Shown piece by piece: positions 21,034-29,986 of a DNA stretch of 64,000 nt. Numbering within the stretch: the first letter of the stretch is position 1; each line of letters starts with the position of its first letter. The stretch is taken from positions 248,001-312,000 of the forward strand of contig CAWCJC010000007.1 in the NCBI GenBank assembly GCA_963795835.1, in the 5' to 3' direction. The notes under the pieces were generated by a model. That model was not told the DNA's origin. It searched no databases and saw only the letters and a list, made by a program, of their open reading frames with translations. A program made the translations under genes and the position numbers. The DNA is from JALYXI01 sp963795835. Its GTDB lineage: Bacteria; Acidobacteriota; Terriglobia; Bryobacterales; Bryobacteraceae.

Positions 21034-21438
21034 TTACTTTTCCTTATGTTCCCCAACCGCCTGGCGAATGAATCGTACGATTCCTTCGAGCGGAGCGCCG
21101 GGTTGAAATACTTCCGCTACCCCTTGCTGCTTTAAAAGCTTTACATCGTCATCGGGAATAATGCCCCCGACAATGACGTGTACATCCGTCATCTCCTTCT
21201 CGCGAAGGAGTTCCATCAGCCTCGGCACGATGGCGTTGTGTGCTCCCGACAGAATCGAGAGCCCGATGACTTGCACGTCCTCCTGCAGAGCGGCGTTGGC
21301 AATCATCTCCGGGGTCTGACGCAAACCAGTATAAATGACTTCCATGCCTGCATCCCGAAGCGCCCTTGCGATGATTTTGGCGCCGCGGTCATGACCGTCC
21401 AGACCCGGCTTTGCGACCAGGACACGAATCGGCGTCAT
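21034..21438 (-). CDS. Free-standing cobalamin-binding domain protein (methylmalonyl-CoA mutase small-domain type)
   Basis: A 134-aa protein made up only of the B12-binding Rossmann domain. The DxHxxG motif is present (Asp14, His16, Gly19 in LDGHDRGAK) along with SxL (Ser61-Ile-Leu63) and VIVGG, so it should bind cobalamin base-off/His-on. The sequence is closest to the C-terminal domain of methylmalonyl-CoA mutase-type enzymes. No catalytic TIM-barrel subunit is encoded in the window, so it must pair with one encoded elsewhere. It lies 3 bases after pgm and 3 before the NYN-LOTUS gene in one minus-strand run. Confidence 0.88.
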   Translation of the reverse strand: MTPIRVLVAKPGLDGHDRGAKIIARALRDAGMEVIYTGLRQTPEMIANAALQEDVQVIGLSILSGAHNAIVPRLMELLREKEMTDVHVIVGGIIPDDDVKLLKQQGVAEVFQPGAPLEGIVRFIRQAVGEHKEK

Positions 21439-21441
21439 GGA

Positions 21442-23055
21442 TTACCCTATCGTAGCAGCGATTAAGACCTGCGCTTCGGACTGTATGCGGCGGAGATGGT
21501 CTTGGCCCAGGAAACTTTCAGCGTAAATCTTGTAGACGTCTTCGGTGCCGGAGGGCCGTGCGGCGAACCAGCCGTTCTTGGTTTCTACTTTGAGGCCGCC
21601 TAGCGGCGCTCCGTTTCCTGGGGCCTTGGTGAGGGTTGCGGTGATCGGTTCGCCTGCGAGTTCCGTGGCTTTGAGTTGTTCCGGGGAGAGCTTACCCAGC
21701 GCAGATTTTTGGGCGGGGGTGGCAGGAGCGTCAATCCGTTGGTAGACGGGCGCTCCGTATTGCTCGGTGAGCGCGAGATAGCGTTCTGCTGGATCGCGGC
21801 CGGTGACAGCCATGATCTCGGCTGCGAGCAGACCCATAATGAGTCCGTCTTTATCGGTGGTCCAGACCTGGCCGTTGTGGCGGAGGAAAGAGGCACCCGC
21901 GCTTTCTTCTCCGCCGAAGCCGAGCGACCCGTTTACAAGCCCGTCGACAAACCACTTGAATCCTACGGGGACTTCGACTAACTTGCGGTTCAGACCCTTG
22001 GCAACCCGGTCAATCATGCTACTGCTGACCAGCGTCTTGCCCACCGCTGCGTCCGGACGCCAGCCTGAGCGGTTCTGAAAGAGGTATTCAATAGCGGCCG
22101 CGAGATAGTGATTCGGATTCATCAGGCCGGCGGTTTTGGTGACGATTCCGTGGCGATCGTGATCGGTATCGGAAGCGAATGCCACGTCATACTTGTCTTT
22201 CAGGGCAATCACGGACGCCATCGCGTAAGGAGAGGAGCAATCCATGCGGATCTTGCCATCCCAATCGACGGTCATAAAGCGAAAGGTGAGATCGACGTTG
22301 GGGTTGATGATCGAAAGATCGAAGGCGTAGTGCTCGGCCACGCGATGCCAGTAATTCACGCCCGCTCCGCCGAGTGGGTCGACACCAAGGCGCAACTTGG
22401 CATTGCGAATGGGTTCGAAGTCAATGACCTGATCGAGGGCCGTAATGTAGTTGGTGACGAAGGGGAAGCGGTGAGTGGTGTCGGCGCGCAGGGCGGCTTC
22501 AAGGGTGACACGGCGGATTTGGCTTAGGCCATCGCGCAGGAGGCGGTTGGCTTCATTTTCAATCCATTTGGTGGCGGCGGTATCGGCCGGGCCGCCGTTT
22601 GGGGGGTTGTACTTAAAGCCGCCGTCCTCAGGCGGATTGTGGGACGGTGTGATGACGATACCATCGGCGTTGCCGCCGGGGTGGTTGAGGATGGCGTGGC
22701 TGATGGCGGGTGTGGGGGTGTAATCGTTATCCAGATCGATCATGACATCGACCCCGTTCGCGGCGAGAACTTCGAGAGCGCTGGCGAAGGCGGGTTCGGA
22801 GAGGGCGTGGGTGTCCTTGCCGAGAAATAAGGGACCCGTGGTGCCTTGGGATTGCCGGTAACGGCAAATGGCTTCCGTGATGGCAAGGATGTGGCCTTCA
22901 TTGAACGTGGTGTTGAAAGACGTTCCGCGATGGCCGGAGGTGCCGAACGCGACGCCGCCTTCGGGTCGCCCGGTGTAATAGGCGGTGACCAGACGGGAGA
23001 CGTTGATCAGGAGAGATTCAGGGGCGGGTTTGCCGGCTAGTTCGCTGAGGGTCAT
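21442..23055 (-). CDS. pgm: Phosphoglucomutase, alpha-D-glucose phosphate-specific
   Basis: Interconverts glucose-1-phosphate and glucose-6-phosphate, 537 aa, close to the usual 546. The phosphoserine loop is TPSHNPP (Ser138), the metal-binding loop SDTDHDRHG, the sugar-binding loop GGEESAGASF, and the phosphate-binding loop RPSGTEDVYKIY lies near the C-terminus. The conserved start FGTSGHRG is at about residues 37-44. It is first in a three-gene minus-strand run and diverges from a phosphomannomutase-type gene 95 bases away, placing two hexose-phosphate mutases side by side. Confidence 0.95.
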   Translation of the reverse strand: MTLSELAGKPAPESLLINVSRLVTAYYTGRPEGGVAFGTSGHRGTSFNTTFNEGHILAITEAICRYRQSQGTTGPLFLGKDTHALSEPAFASALEVLAANGVDVMIDLDNDYTPTPAISHAILNHPGGNADGIVITPSHNPPEDGGFKYNPPNGGPADTAATKWIENEANRLLRDGLSQIRRVTLEAALRADTTHRFPFVTNYITALDQVIDFEPIRNAKLRLGVDPLGGAGVNYWHRVAEHYAFDLSIINPNVDLTFRFMTVDWDGKIRMDCSSPYAMASVIALKDKYDVAFASDTDHDRHGIVTKTAGLMNPNHYLAAAIEYLFQNRSGWRPDAAVGKTLVSSSMIDRVAKGLNRKLVEVPVGFKWFVDGLVNGSLGFGGEESAGASFLRHNGQVWTTDKDGLIMGLLAAEIMAVTGRDPAERYLALTEQYGAPVYQRIDAPATPAQKSALGKLSPEQLKATELAGEPITATLTKAPGNGAPLGGLKVETKNGWFAARPSGTEDVYKIYAESFLGQDHLRRIQSEAQVLIAATIG

Positions 23056-23135
23056 CTGCTCTTAGATTAGTGGAGGTTCCTGGATTGGCGTTTAGGAATG
23101 CGTCTGGCGAGGGCATGGCGTTACAGATCTGTAGC

Positions 23136-23141
23136 TATACT
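23136..23141 (+). promoter_or_regulatory. -10-like element (TATACT) before the phosphomannomutase
   Basis: TATACT ends 9 bases before the ATG at 23151 with no Shine-Dalgarno sequence between. Same close -10/start spacing as seen at 6764 and 10390. No clear -35 box. Confidence 0.35.
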
Positions 23142-23150
23142 CTTCAGTTG

Positions 23151-24503
23151 ATGCTCAAGCCAACCATCTTTCGCGAATACGATATTCGCGGCGTTGCCGA
23201 TACGGAATTGCTTTCTCCAGGGATCACGGAATTAGGGCAGGCGGTGGGAACGTTGCTGCAACAGCGAGGCGGCAATCTGGTGAACCTGGGGCGTGATTGC
23301 CGGTTGAGTTCGCCGCGGCTGCGGGATGCGTTTTGCGCAGGTTTGAAAGCCAGCGGGTGCCACGTTACCGATTTGGGCGTCGTGCCGACTCCGCTGCTTT
23401 ACTATTCGGTACAGCATCTGAAAGCCGCGGGTGGCGTGATGATCACCGGGAGTCACAATCCGCGCGAATATAACGGCTTCAAGATCATGGTGGGGCAGAG
23501 CACCATCCATGGCGAAGATATTCAGGACCTGCGCAAGATGATAGAAGCCAGGTCATGGGCGCGGGGAGAGGGCTCGGAAACATCCTTCGATATCGTGACG
23601 CCTTACGTGGATGAGATTACCTCAAAGTTTCAGTTCGAACGTCACGTAAAACTGGTTTTCGATGGAGGCAACGGCGTAGGCGGGCCTGTGTTCGCGCGCA
23701 TGGTCGAAAAGCTAAATGTAGACGCGCGCGGGTTGTTTCTGGAGATGGATGGAAGTTTCCCGAACCATGATCCGGATCCGACGCAACCGAAAAACCTGGC
23801 GCACTTGATCGATGCCGTCCGCGCGGAACCGGTGGATCTAGGAATCGCGTTCGATGGCGATTCGGACCGGATCGGCGCCGTCGACGAGAAAGGCGAAGTA
23901 ATCTACGGCGACATGCTGCTGCTGCTTTACGGGCGCGAAATCTTGGCGCGCAAGCCGGGAGCGACCGTGATCGGCGAGGTGAAATGCTCTCAGATCATGT
24001 ACGACCAGTTGGAGGACGCCGGGGGCGATGCGGTGATGTGGAAGACGGGGCACTCGTTGATCAAGGCCAAGATGAAGGAAACGGGTGCGGAGTTGGCGGG
24101 CGAGATGAGCGGCCATATGTTCTTCGCCGACGGCTACTACGGCTTCGACGATGCCTTGTATGCGGCTTGCCGGTTGATTGAGATCGTCGCAAAGACCAGG
24201 CAGCCGCTTTCGGCGCTGTTGGAGGGGATTCCGAAGATGGTCTCAACACCGGAGTTGCGGATGGATTGTCCGGATGAAACGAAGTTCCAGGTGGTGGACA
24301 AGGTACGGACCCACTTTCAGGGTTTGTATGAAGTGAACGATGTGGACGGAGCGCGGATCAATTTCGGACGGGGTTGGGGGTTGCTACGGGCAAGCAATAC
24401 GCAGCCGGTGCTGGTAATGCGCTTTGAGGCGGAGAACGAAGAGCTACTGCGAACGTATCAGGACGAAGTGGAAGCGGCTGTGAGCCGCGCGGAATCTGCC
24501 TAA
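23151..24503 (+). CDS. Phosphomannomutase / phosphoglucomutase
   Basis: Alpha-D-phosphohexomutase of the ManB/AlgC type, 450 aa. The frame is open upstream to 23070, but the family starts at FREYDIRG, so the ATG at 23151 is preferred. Catalytic serine loop TGSHNPREYNG (Ser101), metal-binding loop DGDSDRIGAVD, sugar loop AGEMSGHMFF, and a C-terminal phosphate-binding loop with RASNTQPVLVMRFE are all visible. It interconverts mannose-6-phosphate/mannose-1-phosphate and probably the glucose pair, supplying nucleotide sugars. Divergent from pgm. Confidence 0.93.
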   Translation: MLKPTIFREYDIRGVADTELLSPGITELGQAVGTLLQQRGGNLVNLGRDCRLSSPRLRDAFCAGLKASGCHVTDLGVVPTPLLYYSVQHLKAAGGVMITGSHNPREYNGFKIMVGQSTIHGEDIQDLRKMIEARSWARGEGSETSFDIVTPYVDEITSKFQFERHVKLVFDGGNGVGGPVFARMVEKLNVDARGLFLEMDGSFPNHDPDPTQPKNLAHLIDAVRAEPVDLGIAFDGDSDRIGAVDEKGEVIYGDMLLLLYGREILARKPGATVIGEVKCSQIMYDQLEDAGGDAVMWKTGHSLIKAKMKETGAELAGEMSGHMFFADGYYGFDDALYAACRLIEIVAKTRQPLSALLEGIPKMVSTPELRMDCPDETKFQVVDKVRTHFQGLYEVNDVDGARINFGRGWGLLRASNTQPVLVMRFEAENEELLRTYQDEVEAAVSRAESA

Positions 24504-24531
24504 GAGTAGAAACTGATCGGGTTCCGTGCCC

Positions 24532-24566
24532 TGGGCGAAGGAAAGTGGCTCACTCTGCTTCGCCCA
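24532..24566. terminator. Inverted repeat between convergent genes, possible bidirectional terminator
   Basis: Perfect 9-bp arms TGGGCGAAG (24532-24540) and CTTCGCCCA (24558-24566) with a 17-base loop, lying between the phosphomannomutase stop and the msrB stop. No T-tract follows on either strand, so termination is an inference from location and the stem only. Confidence 0.4.
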
Positions 24567-24579
24567 CGGCCCGAAGTGC

Positions 24580-25100
24580 CTACGCTTTCTTGAAATCAAG
24601 CGAGGCGGAATTCATGCAATAGCGCAGCCCGGTAGGCTTTGGGCCCGTCTTCAAATACATGGCCTAGATGCGCATCGCACTTCTTGCAAAGCACTTCCGT
24701 GCGACTCATCCCGAACTTTCGATCGGTTTCGGTCGCCACATTCTCCTTGGCAATCGGCTGGTAGAAACTGGGCCAGCCGGTGCCGGAATCGAACTTCGTG
24801 TCGGAATCGAACAGCGCCGTTCCGCAACACACACAGTTGTAGACGCCTTTGTCGTGCGTTTCAGCGTACTTGCCGGTGAAGGCGCGTTCGGTGCCCTTCC
24901 GGCGGGCTACTTCAAACTGCTCCGGCGTTAACTGCTTTTTCCACTCTTCATCGGATTTCATGACTTTGTCCACGGTAACCACTCCTTTGCGCTTTCCATT
25001 GTTGTCGAAGAGCACAATCGTCACCTTCGCTGCTGGGGAAGTCGCGCGCGCTATTGCCGCCAGCGCCGGCGTAAGGAAAGAATGCTCTTCGCGTGATCAT
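24580..25100 (-). CDS. msrB: Peptide-methionine (R)-S-oxide reductase with Tat-like leader (two frameshifts)
   Basis: Reduces methionine-R-sulfoxide in proteins, 172 aa after repair. Structural zinc CxxC pairs are CVCCG and CKKC; SGTGWPSFYQP is the substrate region. The simple reading ends GPKAYRAALLHEFRLA and lacks the catalytic cysteine. Removing one base in the TTT at 24638-24640 restores KPTGLRYCMNSASLDFKKA with Cys and the Asn-Ser-Ala-Ser block, ending at TAG 24580. Removing one G at 25075-25076 joins an upstream leader (MITRRAFFLTPALAAIARA) starting at ATG 25100. A twin-arginine export leader suggests periplasmic repair of oxidised proteins. Confidence 0.85.
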
Positions 25101-25132
25101 AAATCTTTAGATGCTCCTTGGAAGGAAATTCT

Positions 25133-25636
25133 TCACATTCTGGGGCCGGCACTATCCATTCGGCCAGCCAGCGGCTGCACTGCGGAACCGCCGCAGACGG
25201 CGACCCCGGTTTTGGTGAGCGCGGTCAGAAAGTTCTGGAACAGGGAGTAGAACACCTGCTCGGTGATGGGCTGCTTTCCTGGCAACCGGAAGCTGGCGGG
25301 CAATTCCTTCGAGATTCGCAGCCGGACGGAATTCGATTGATTCTTGCCGGAGCGGTCGCGCTTGTTGGCCACCGACATCGGCGTCTGCATCACGCCGCCG
25401 GTGCGGCCGTCTATATAGAACTGGCATCGGGAGAACCAGCCGAGGTTGGCGGGGTCGGCGGCATCGAAGAGCAGGAGCGGGCCCTGGCGGCCTGGCGCAA
25501 TAAGATCCAGCTGAATGCTGCGGTCTGTATCTTTCACGCGGCTTTCGAAGCCGGCCTGTTTGGCGACATTGTTCACCGTCTCCGCTTCCAGTTCCAGGAG
25601 AATCAACTTGTGCGCGCCTGCCTGCAATACCTGCAT
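25133..25636 (-). CDS. Hypothetical protein, 167 aa
   Basis: No family recognised. The frame is open upstream to 25738, but an AGGAGGT lies about 12 bases before the ATG at 25636 and the divergent hpt gene starts at 25697, so 25636 is chosen. The sequence begins MQVLQAGAHKLILLELEAE, has a DLIAPGRQGPLLLFDAADP middle part and a Gly-containing C-terminus, with no signal peptide and no obvious membrane span. It ends 32 bases before the msrB start on the same strand, so the two are probably co-transcribed. Confidence 0.65.
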   Translation of the reverse strand: MQVLQAGAHKLILLELEAETVNNVAKQAGFESRVKDTDRSIQLDLIAPGRQGPLLLFDAADPANLGWFSRCQFYIDGRTGGVMQTPMSVANKRDRSGKNQSNSVRLRISKELPASFRLPGKQPITEQVFYSLFQNFLTALTKTGVAVCGGSAVQPLAGRMDSAGPRM

Positions 25637-25696
25637 GCCCTGTAGTTTACCTCCTGCGGTTCCGGAACTTAGGCGATACTGAAAGACCAAACCTGC

Positions 25697-26215
25697 ATGG
25701 CCAGCCTTAGACCTCTTCTCACTGAAGCTCAAATTCAATCGCGCATCCTGGAATTAGGGGCCGAGATCGACCGTGATTACCCGGAGGGCACGCTGTTTCT
25801 GATCTGCATTTTGAAGGGGGCGTGTTTCTTCCTGGCTGATCTGGCGAGGGCGATCGAGCGCGATACGTTCATCGAGTTCATCGGGATCTCCTCCTATGGG
25901 AAAGAGAAGACAAGTTCCGGGCAGGTGCGGGTGACGAAGGATCTGGATATCTCTGTAGAAGGCGCGGATTTGCTGATTGTGGAAGACATCATCGATTCCG
26001 GCGTGACGCTGAATTACTTGACGCAGTTGCTGCAACAAAGGCACCCGCGGTCAGTAAGGATTGCGACGCTGCTCGATAAACCGGAGCGGCGCGTCCGGGA
26101 AGTGGATGTAGCTTACGTGGGGTTTCAGATCCCCGATGAGTTCGTGGTCGGTTACGGGCTGGATTACGCGGAGCGTTACCGCAATTTGCGGGACGTCTGC
26201 ATTCTGGAGCCGTAA
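25697..26215 (+). CDS. hpt: Hypoxanthine phosphoribosyltransferase
   Basis: Purine salvage enzyme converting hypoxanthine (and guanine) with PRPP to the nucleotide, 172 aa, standard size. The PRPP-binding signature VEDIIDSGVTLNY is intact, as are ILKGACFFLADL (the cis-peptide loop) and GISSYG ahead of the flexible loop. Purine contact residues lie in VGFQIPDEFVVGYGLDYAERYRN. It stands alone on the plus strand, with divergent and convergent minus-strand neighbours. Confidence 0.95.
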   Translation: MASLRPLLTEAQIQSRILELGAEIDRDYPEGTLFLICILKGACFFLADLARAIERDTFIEFIGISSYGKEKTSSGQVRVTKDLDISVEGADLLIVEDIIDSGVTLNYLTQLLQQRHPRSVRIATLLDKPERRVREVDVAYVGFQIPDEFVVGYGLDYAERYRNLRDVCILEP

Positions 26216-26251
26216 GCGGATTCCAGGCGGTTCAACTGAAGCGATGGTGGA

Positions 26252-27698
26252 TCAGTGAGGGGGAACGACCAGGCTGAAATGCTCGAGAAGCTTCGCTTTC
26301 TCGGATTCCAGGGTTCCAGTTCGCGCATCACTCGGGGTTGAGTCCGACCTCACGTTCCCACGCGCGGATCTTTTGGGTGAGCTGTTCCACGCGCGCCGGT
26401 TCGGTGGCGGCAAGGTTCTTCGTTTCGCCGGGGTCGGATTCCAGATTGGAGAGCCAGACTTTGTCGGTCAGAGGATCGCCGGGATAACTGGGCGGGTTCA
26501 GAATCAGTTTCCAATCACCCTGGCGAACCGCACGCTGCTTGTCAAAACTCCAGAAGAGAAACTGATGTTCCGGTTTATCGCCGCGAAGGACGGGAAGGAG
26601 ATTCTGACCATCCACCCCCGCGGGAACGGGCGCGCCAGCCAGTGTTGCAAAGGTGGGGAGAAGGTCCATTGAGATCATTGGCCGGTTCCAGACCGTGCCT
26701 GCTTTCGTAACGCCGGGTACTCGTAAGAGACCAGGGACGTGCATGCCGCCGTCAAACAGGCCTTGCTTCCAGGCGCGGTATGGGGCGTTGCTACCGCCAT
26801 GGTAAGGCTTGCCGTCGCTGGACGCCCGAGCTTCGCGAGTGGCTCCGTTATCGCTTTGGAACCAGACGACTGTGTTGTCGGCGAGACCTTGGCGCTTCAG
26901 TTGGTCCAGCAGGCCGCCTACGACGTCGTCCACCGCCGCGACCATGGCCAGGTGCATGCGGCGGTCGCGGTCCATCGTGACAGGGAAGCGGTCGAGATAG
27001 CGCTTCGGGGCCATCATCGAATAGTGCGGTGCGCCGAACGCGAGATAGAGCAGGAACGGCTGATCTGGCGTCTGGGAGGCAAGGTGTTGGCTCGCTTCGC
27101 GGCCGAGCAGTTCCGTCATGTAGGCGGGTTCTTCGAAGACTTCGGTTTCATTTCGCCAAAGGTCATGAAAGATTTTTCCGGGAGGAGCGCCGAGTTGGTA
27201 GTAGCGGTGAGAATAGGCGTCGAGCCAGCCGGAATACCAGCCGAAAAAGCTATCGAAACCCTGGGCGCGCGGGCGGCTATGCGGAGCGCTGCCAAGATGC
27301 CATTTGCCGAACGCGGCGGTGCGATAGCCCTGAGCGTGAAGAACCTTAGGGAGAGTGGTTTCCCCCTCGCGCAAGCCCGGGACGCTCCAATCGGGTTCGG
27401 AGGGGAGTGCGCCTTTGACGCCAGCACGGTCGGGATATTTGCCGGTGAGGATTGCGGCCCGGGAGGCGGAACAGATGGGCGCGTTCGAATACCACTGGGT
27501 GAAACGGACGCCCGAAGCTGCAAGAGCATCCAGGTTCGGGGTTCGCACTTCTGGGTGCCCGTAGCAGCCAACATCGCCGATGCCTTGGTCGTCGGTGACG
27601 ATGACGAGGAAGTTCGGTTTGCGTGGCGGAGTTTGTTGGGCAGCGGCGGTTGCGGCCAGAGGGAGCGTTTTCAGGAAGTCGCGGCGAGTGGCTGGCAC
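26252..27698 (-). CDS. Secreted sulfatase / arylsulfatase (C-terminal frameshift)
   Basis: Hydrolyses sulfate esters after export. A Tat-like leader (TRRDFLKTLPLAATAAA) is followed by metal ligands in VTDDQG (Asp36, Asp37) and the formylglycine signature CSASR (Cys76-Arg80), then GKWHLG and SDNGA typical of the family. The simple stop at 26328 follows VGLNPE. Skipping one base (about 26330) keeps the next frame open with protein-like sequence (DARTGTLESEKAKLLEHFSL) to a TGA at 26252, giving 481 aa and filling the gap to hpt. The core assignment is firm; the extension is an inference. No dedicated sulfatase-maturing enzyme is in the window. Confidence 0.87.
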
Positions 27699-27744
27699 GA
27701 TTGATTATCGCGGATGGGTGATCCCGGCATGACCCGGGTGTACG

Positions 27745-28390
27745 TCAATTGACGAAGGTGCCTTCCCCTGCCAGCAGGGCGCGGCGCTTGATATCGTGCA
27801 GCAGGGCAGTTTCGTGCTCGGAAAAGCGGAATGTATCTGTCTGTGAGATCGCGGCGGCTGTGGGATTGGCGCGCCACACCTGCTTTGCCGTGCTTTTCCG
27901 TCGCTGCCAGCATGTGGTAAAGCTCATGGGCCACCACACGCCCTAGCGCTTTGCCGTACATGCTCTCACGCTTGGGGGGGTTCGTGCCGGCCAGCTCGGG
28001 AGCCAGGAATCTCCGGATTTCGTCGCACCGCACATCACTGAAGGGCAACACGTGTCCATCTTCGACGGCGGTTGACGCAAGGGGAATGTGTTCCATCGCG
28101 GGGCCCAGTTCGCTGTCCATCGCGGGATTGTGGACCTGGCACGTACCGCGAAACTTTACGACTACCAAATCCGGAAAAGACTCAGCGCTGTTGCGGTTGT
28201 TCAGTGAGAGCCAGTTCAAAGACAAGCCGGAGGGCGCCAAAATTGCCGCAACTTCCGTCTTCATCTGCGCAACCGATTCCTGCGATGGCTGATTTTCGAA
28301 ATCAACGAACACGGTGATGGCGGGCGCGTTCGCTGCCCCTGCCGGGCAACAACACGTAAACAACAAAATACCTAAACTAATCTTCAGCAT
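27745..28390 (-). CDS. Secreted metallopeptidase-like protein with HExxH motif (frameshifted)
   Basis: About 214 aa after repair, with a signal peptide (LLFTCCCPAGAA; the cysteines could form a lipobox). A zinc-protease-like motif VVAHELYHMLAATEKHGKAGVA holds HExxH and a further His ten residues on. An extra G in the GG at 27868-27869 (plus-strand numbering) moves the frame: GVAR continues as ANPTAAAISQTDTFRFSEHE to a TGA at 27745. I know similar HELYH-bearing secreted proteins as acidobacterial hypotheticals. Protease activity is unproven; no substrate can be named. Confidence 0.7.
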
Positions 28391-28474
28391 CCGGGCCTCT
28401 TCTCGTCAGGGAGTGTGGCTTTTCAAGCGCTCAACCAGGAGCGCAGCATTCAGGACTCCAATATACCCGATTCA

Positions 28475-28480
28475 TATAAT
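28475..28480 (+). promoter_or_regulatory. -10 element (TATAAT) for the DUF1801-like gene
   Basis: TATAAT followed 5-10 bases later by GGGAGG (28485-28490) and ATG at 28498. Unlike the leaderless-type starts elsewhere in the window, this one leaves room for a normal ribosome-binding site. Confidence 0.5.
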
Positions 28481-28497
28481 TTATGGGAGGAAGCATT

Positions 28498-28861
28498 ATG
28501 ACGAGCAAAGCGAGTGATGTAGAGACCTATTTGCGAGATGTCCCCGAGGAGCGCCGAGCAAGCTTGACGACCTTGCGCAATCTTTGCTCCCGAGTACTAA
28601 CCGGATATGAGGAGGGAATCGACTACGGTATGCCCGTTTACAAGCGCAACGGCGTCACCGGAAGTGGCGTTTGCGAGCCAAAAGCAGTACATCGCCCTCT
28701 ACGTGATGAAGAAAGACGTACTGGATAAATTTCGGGAATCGCTTTCCGCTACGAGTATCGGCAAAGGATGCATCCGGTTTTCGAAACCGGAGCGTATGGA
28801 TTTCGCGGTGATTGAGCGAATGCTGCGACGGATTGTAGAATCCGAATCCGTACCGGGTTAG
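28498..28861 (+). CDS. DUF1801 / YdhG-like protein (frameshifted)
   Basis: Small cytoplasmic protein, 120 aa after repair. The start at 28498 is set by GGAGG 8 bases upstream, rather than the in-frame ATG at 28483 that overlaps this RBS. The N-terminal half (VETYLRDVPEERRASL ... YEEGIDYGMPVYKRNG) and C-terminal half (SQKQYIALYVMKKDVLDKF ... GKGCIRFSKPE) are in different frames. An extra G in the GG at 28660-28661 explains this, giving NGVTEVAFASQKQY. The family has an iron-chaperone-like fold of uncertain function. Confidence 0.8.
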
Positions 28862-28864
28862 GTA

Positions 28865-29986
28865 CTATTTCGAGATGCTCGCCAGGTAATACCCAGGGCG
28901 GGCGCGAGCATGGTATTCCGGACGGTCAAGCTTGATTTCGATGGCGTGGAAGCCGCCTTCCGTCTTGTTATTCGGGTTGTAGCTCAGAATGTACTGGCTA
29001 TGGATTTCTTCCGCGATCTTCTGGATCACGTCCTGAAGGCCGCGTTCCCGATAGAAGGCATATTGCTCCCCGCCGGTCTGGTCCGTGAAGATGGTGGCGG
29101 GATTGTCGACGAAGACTCCCTTCACATCTTTATAGATTTCCTTCAGCATGGGTCCGAATTCCAGGCGGTTGCCGAGTTTGTTGTAATTCGCAACCGTCGT
29201 CGGGGTGTTTGGCTGGCCTCCCGGCAGGTTGTGCGCCGCGGGGGGCAGCGGATCGGGGCGGGGCGGCTCGGGCTTCGTCGTAGTCGCGGTGACCAGGCGT
29301 GAGATGTTCAGCGAGTAAATGGTCACGTTGCTGAGCTGTGCGTCAATCAGGGCCTCGCGAAACTTGCCTTCGCTCGCCTGATCGCGAGTTTCGGTGATCA
29401 TCATAATAATGCGGCGGCGCGTCGCCGGACGCCCGCGCAGCATGAACACGGCCTTGTCGACAGCGTCGATCATGCGGGCGCTGCTGGAGCCTGCGTGGAT
29501 CTTCTTGAAAGCATCCGTAATCTTGTCCTGATCGCTGGTGAAGCCTTGCATTTCGAGAATCTTGTGATCGAACGCGAGAACCGCTGCTTCGCCCTGGCCG
29601 CCGATAACGAGCGGCGCGATCAGGTTGCCACTTTTCTGAATTTGCGGAAGGACGGCCTCAGTACGGTTGCTTTTGTCGATGATGATGACGACGGAGATGG
29701 GCTGGAATTCGACGTCGACATGAATATTTTGTTCCTTGCCATTGTCGAAAAGGCGGAACTGGTTGGGCTGAAGGCCGTTGACGATCTGGCCTTGTTTATC
29801 GAAGACAGTGGTGGGGACCTGAACGAAGCTGACGGAGGCGCGTTCGATGGGCGCGTCCACCGTGTCGGCAAGGTCGGGCGGGCGTTGCGCGGGGGTGGTG
29901 GGAGTGGAGGGTATTGTTTGTTGTGCCAGGAGTCCCGCGGTCACCACTATCACGGAAGAAGTAATCAGAGCGCTTCGAAAGATCAT
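28865..29986 (-). CDS. VWFA-related domain protein (acidobacterial type), secreted
   Basis: A 373-aa exported protein with a signal peptide (about 1-21), a Pro/Thr-rich stretch, then an N-terminal segment with VFDKQGQIVNGLQPNQFRLFDNGKEQ and a von Willebrand A-like domain (about 95-330). The C-terminal YILSYNPNNKTEGGFHAIEIK ... ARPGYYL block is typical of the acidobacterial VWFA-related family. The usual metal-site DxSxS is replaced by DKSNR (Asp104-Arg108), so metal binding is doubtful. The ATG overlaps the mog-like stop by 4 bases, so a structural/adhesive protein is coupled to Moco genes. Role unknown. Confidence 0.88.
   Translation of the reverse strand: MIFRSALITSSVIVVTAGLLAQQTIPSTPTTPAQRPPDLADTVDAPIERASVSFVQVPTTVFDKQGQIVNGLQPNQFRLFDNGKEQNIHVDVEFQPISVVIIIDKSNRTEAVLPQIQKSGNLIAPLVIGGQGEAAVLAFDHKILEMQGFTSDQDKITDAFKKIHAGSSSARMIDAVDKAVFMLRGRPATRRRIIMMITETRDQASEGKFREALIDAQLSNVTIYSLNISRLVTATTTKPEPPRPDPLPPAAHNLPGGQPNTPTTVANYNKLGNRLEFGPMLKEIYKDVKGVFVDNPATIFTDQTGGEQYAFYRERGLQDVIQKIAEEIHSQYILSYNPNNKTEGGFHAIEIKLDRPEYHARARPGYYLASISK

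Noticed and set aside
23070..23150. Earlier start for the phosphomannomutase
   Set aside because: The extra 27 residues match no family start, and FREYDIRG follows the ATG at 23151 directly.
26739..27704. Plus-strand open frame of 321 codons opposite the sulfatase
   Set aside because: Antisense shadow; the minus strand carries the sulfatase active site.
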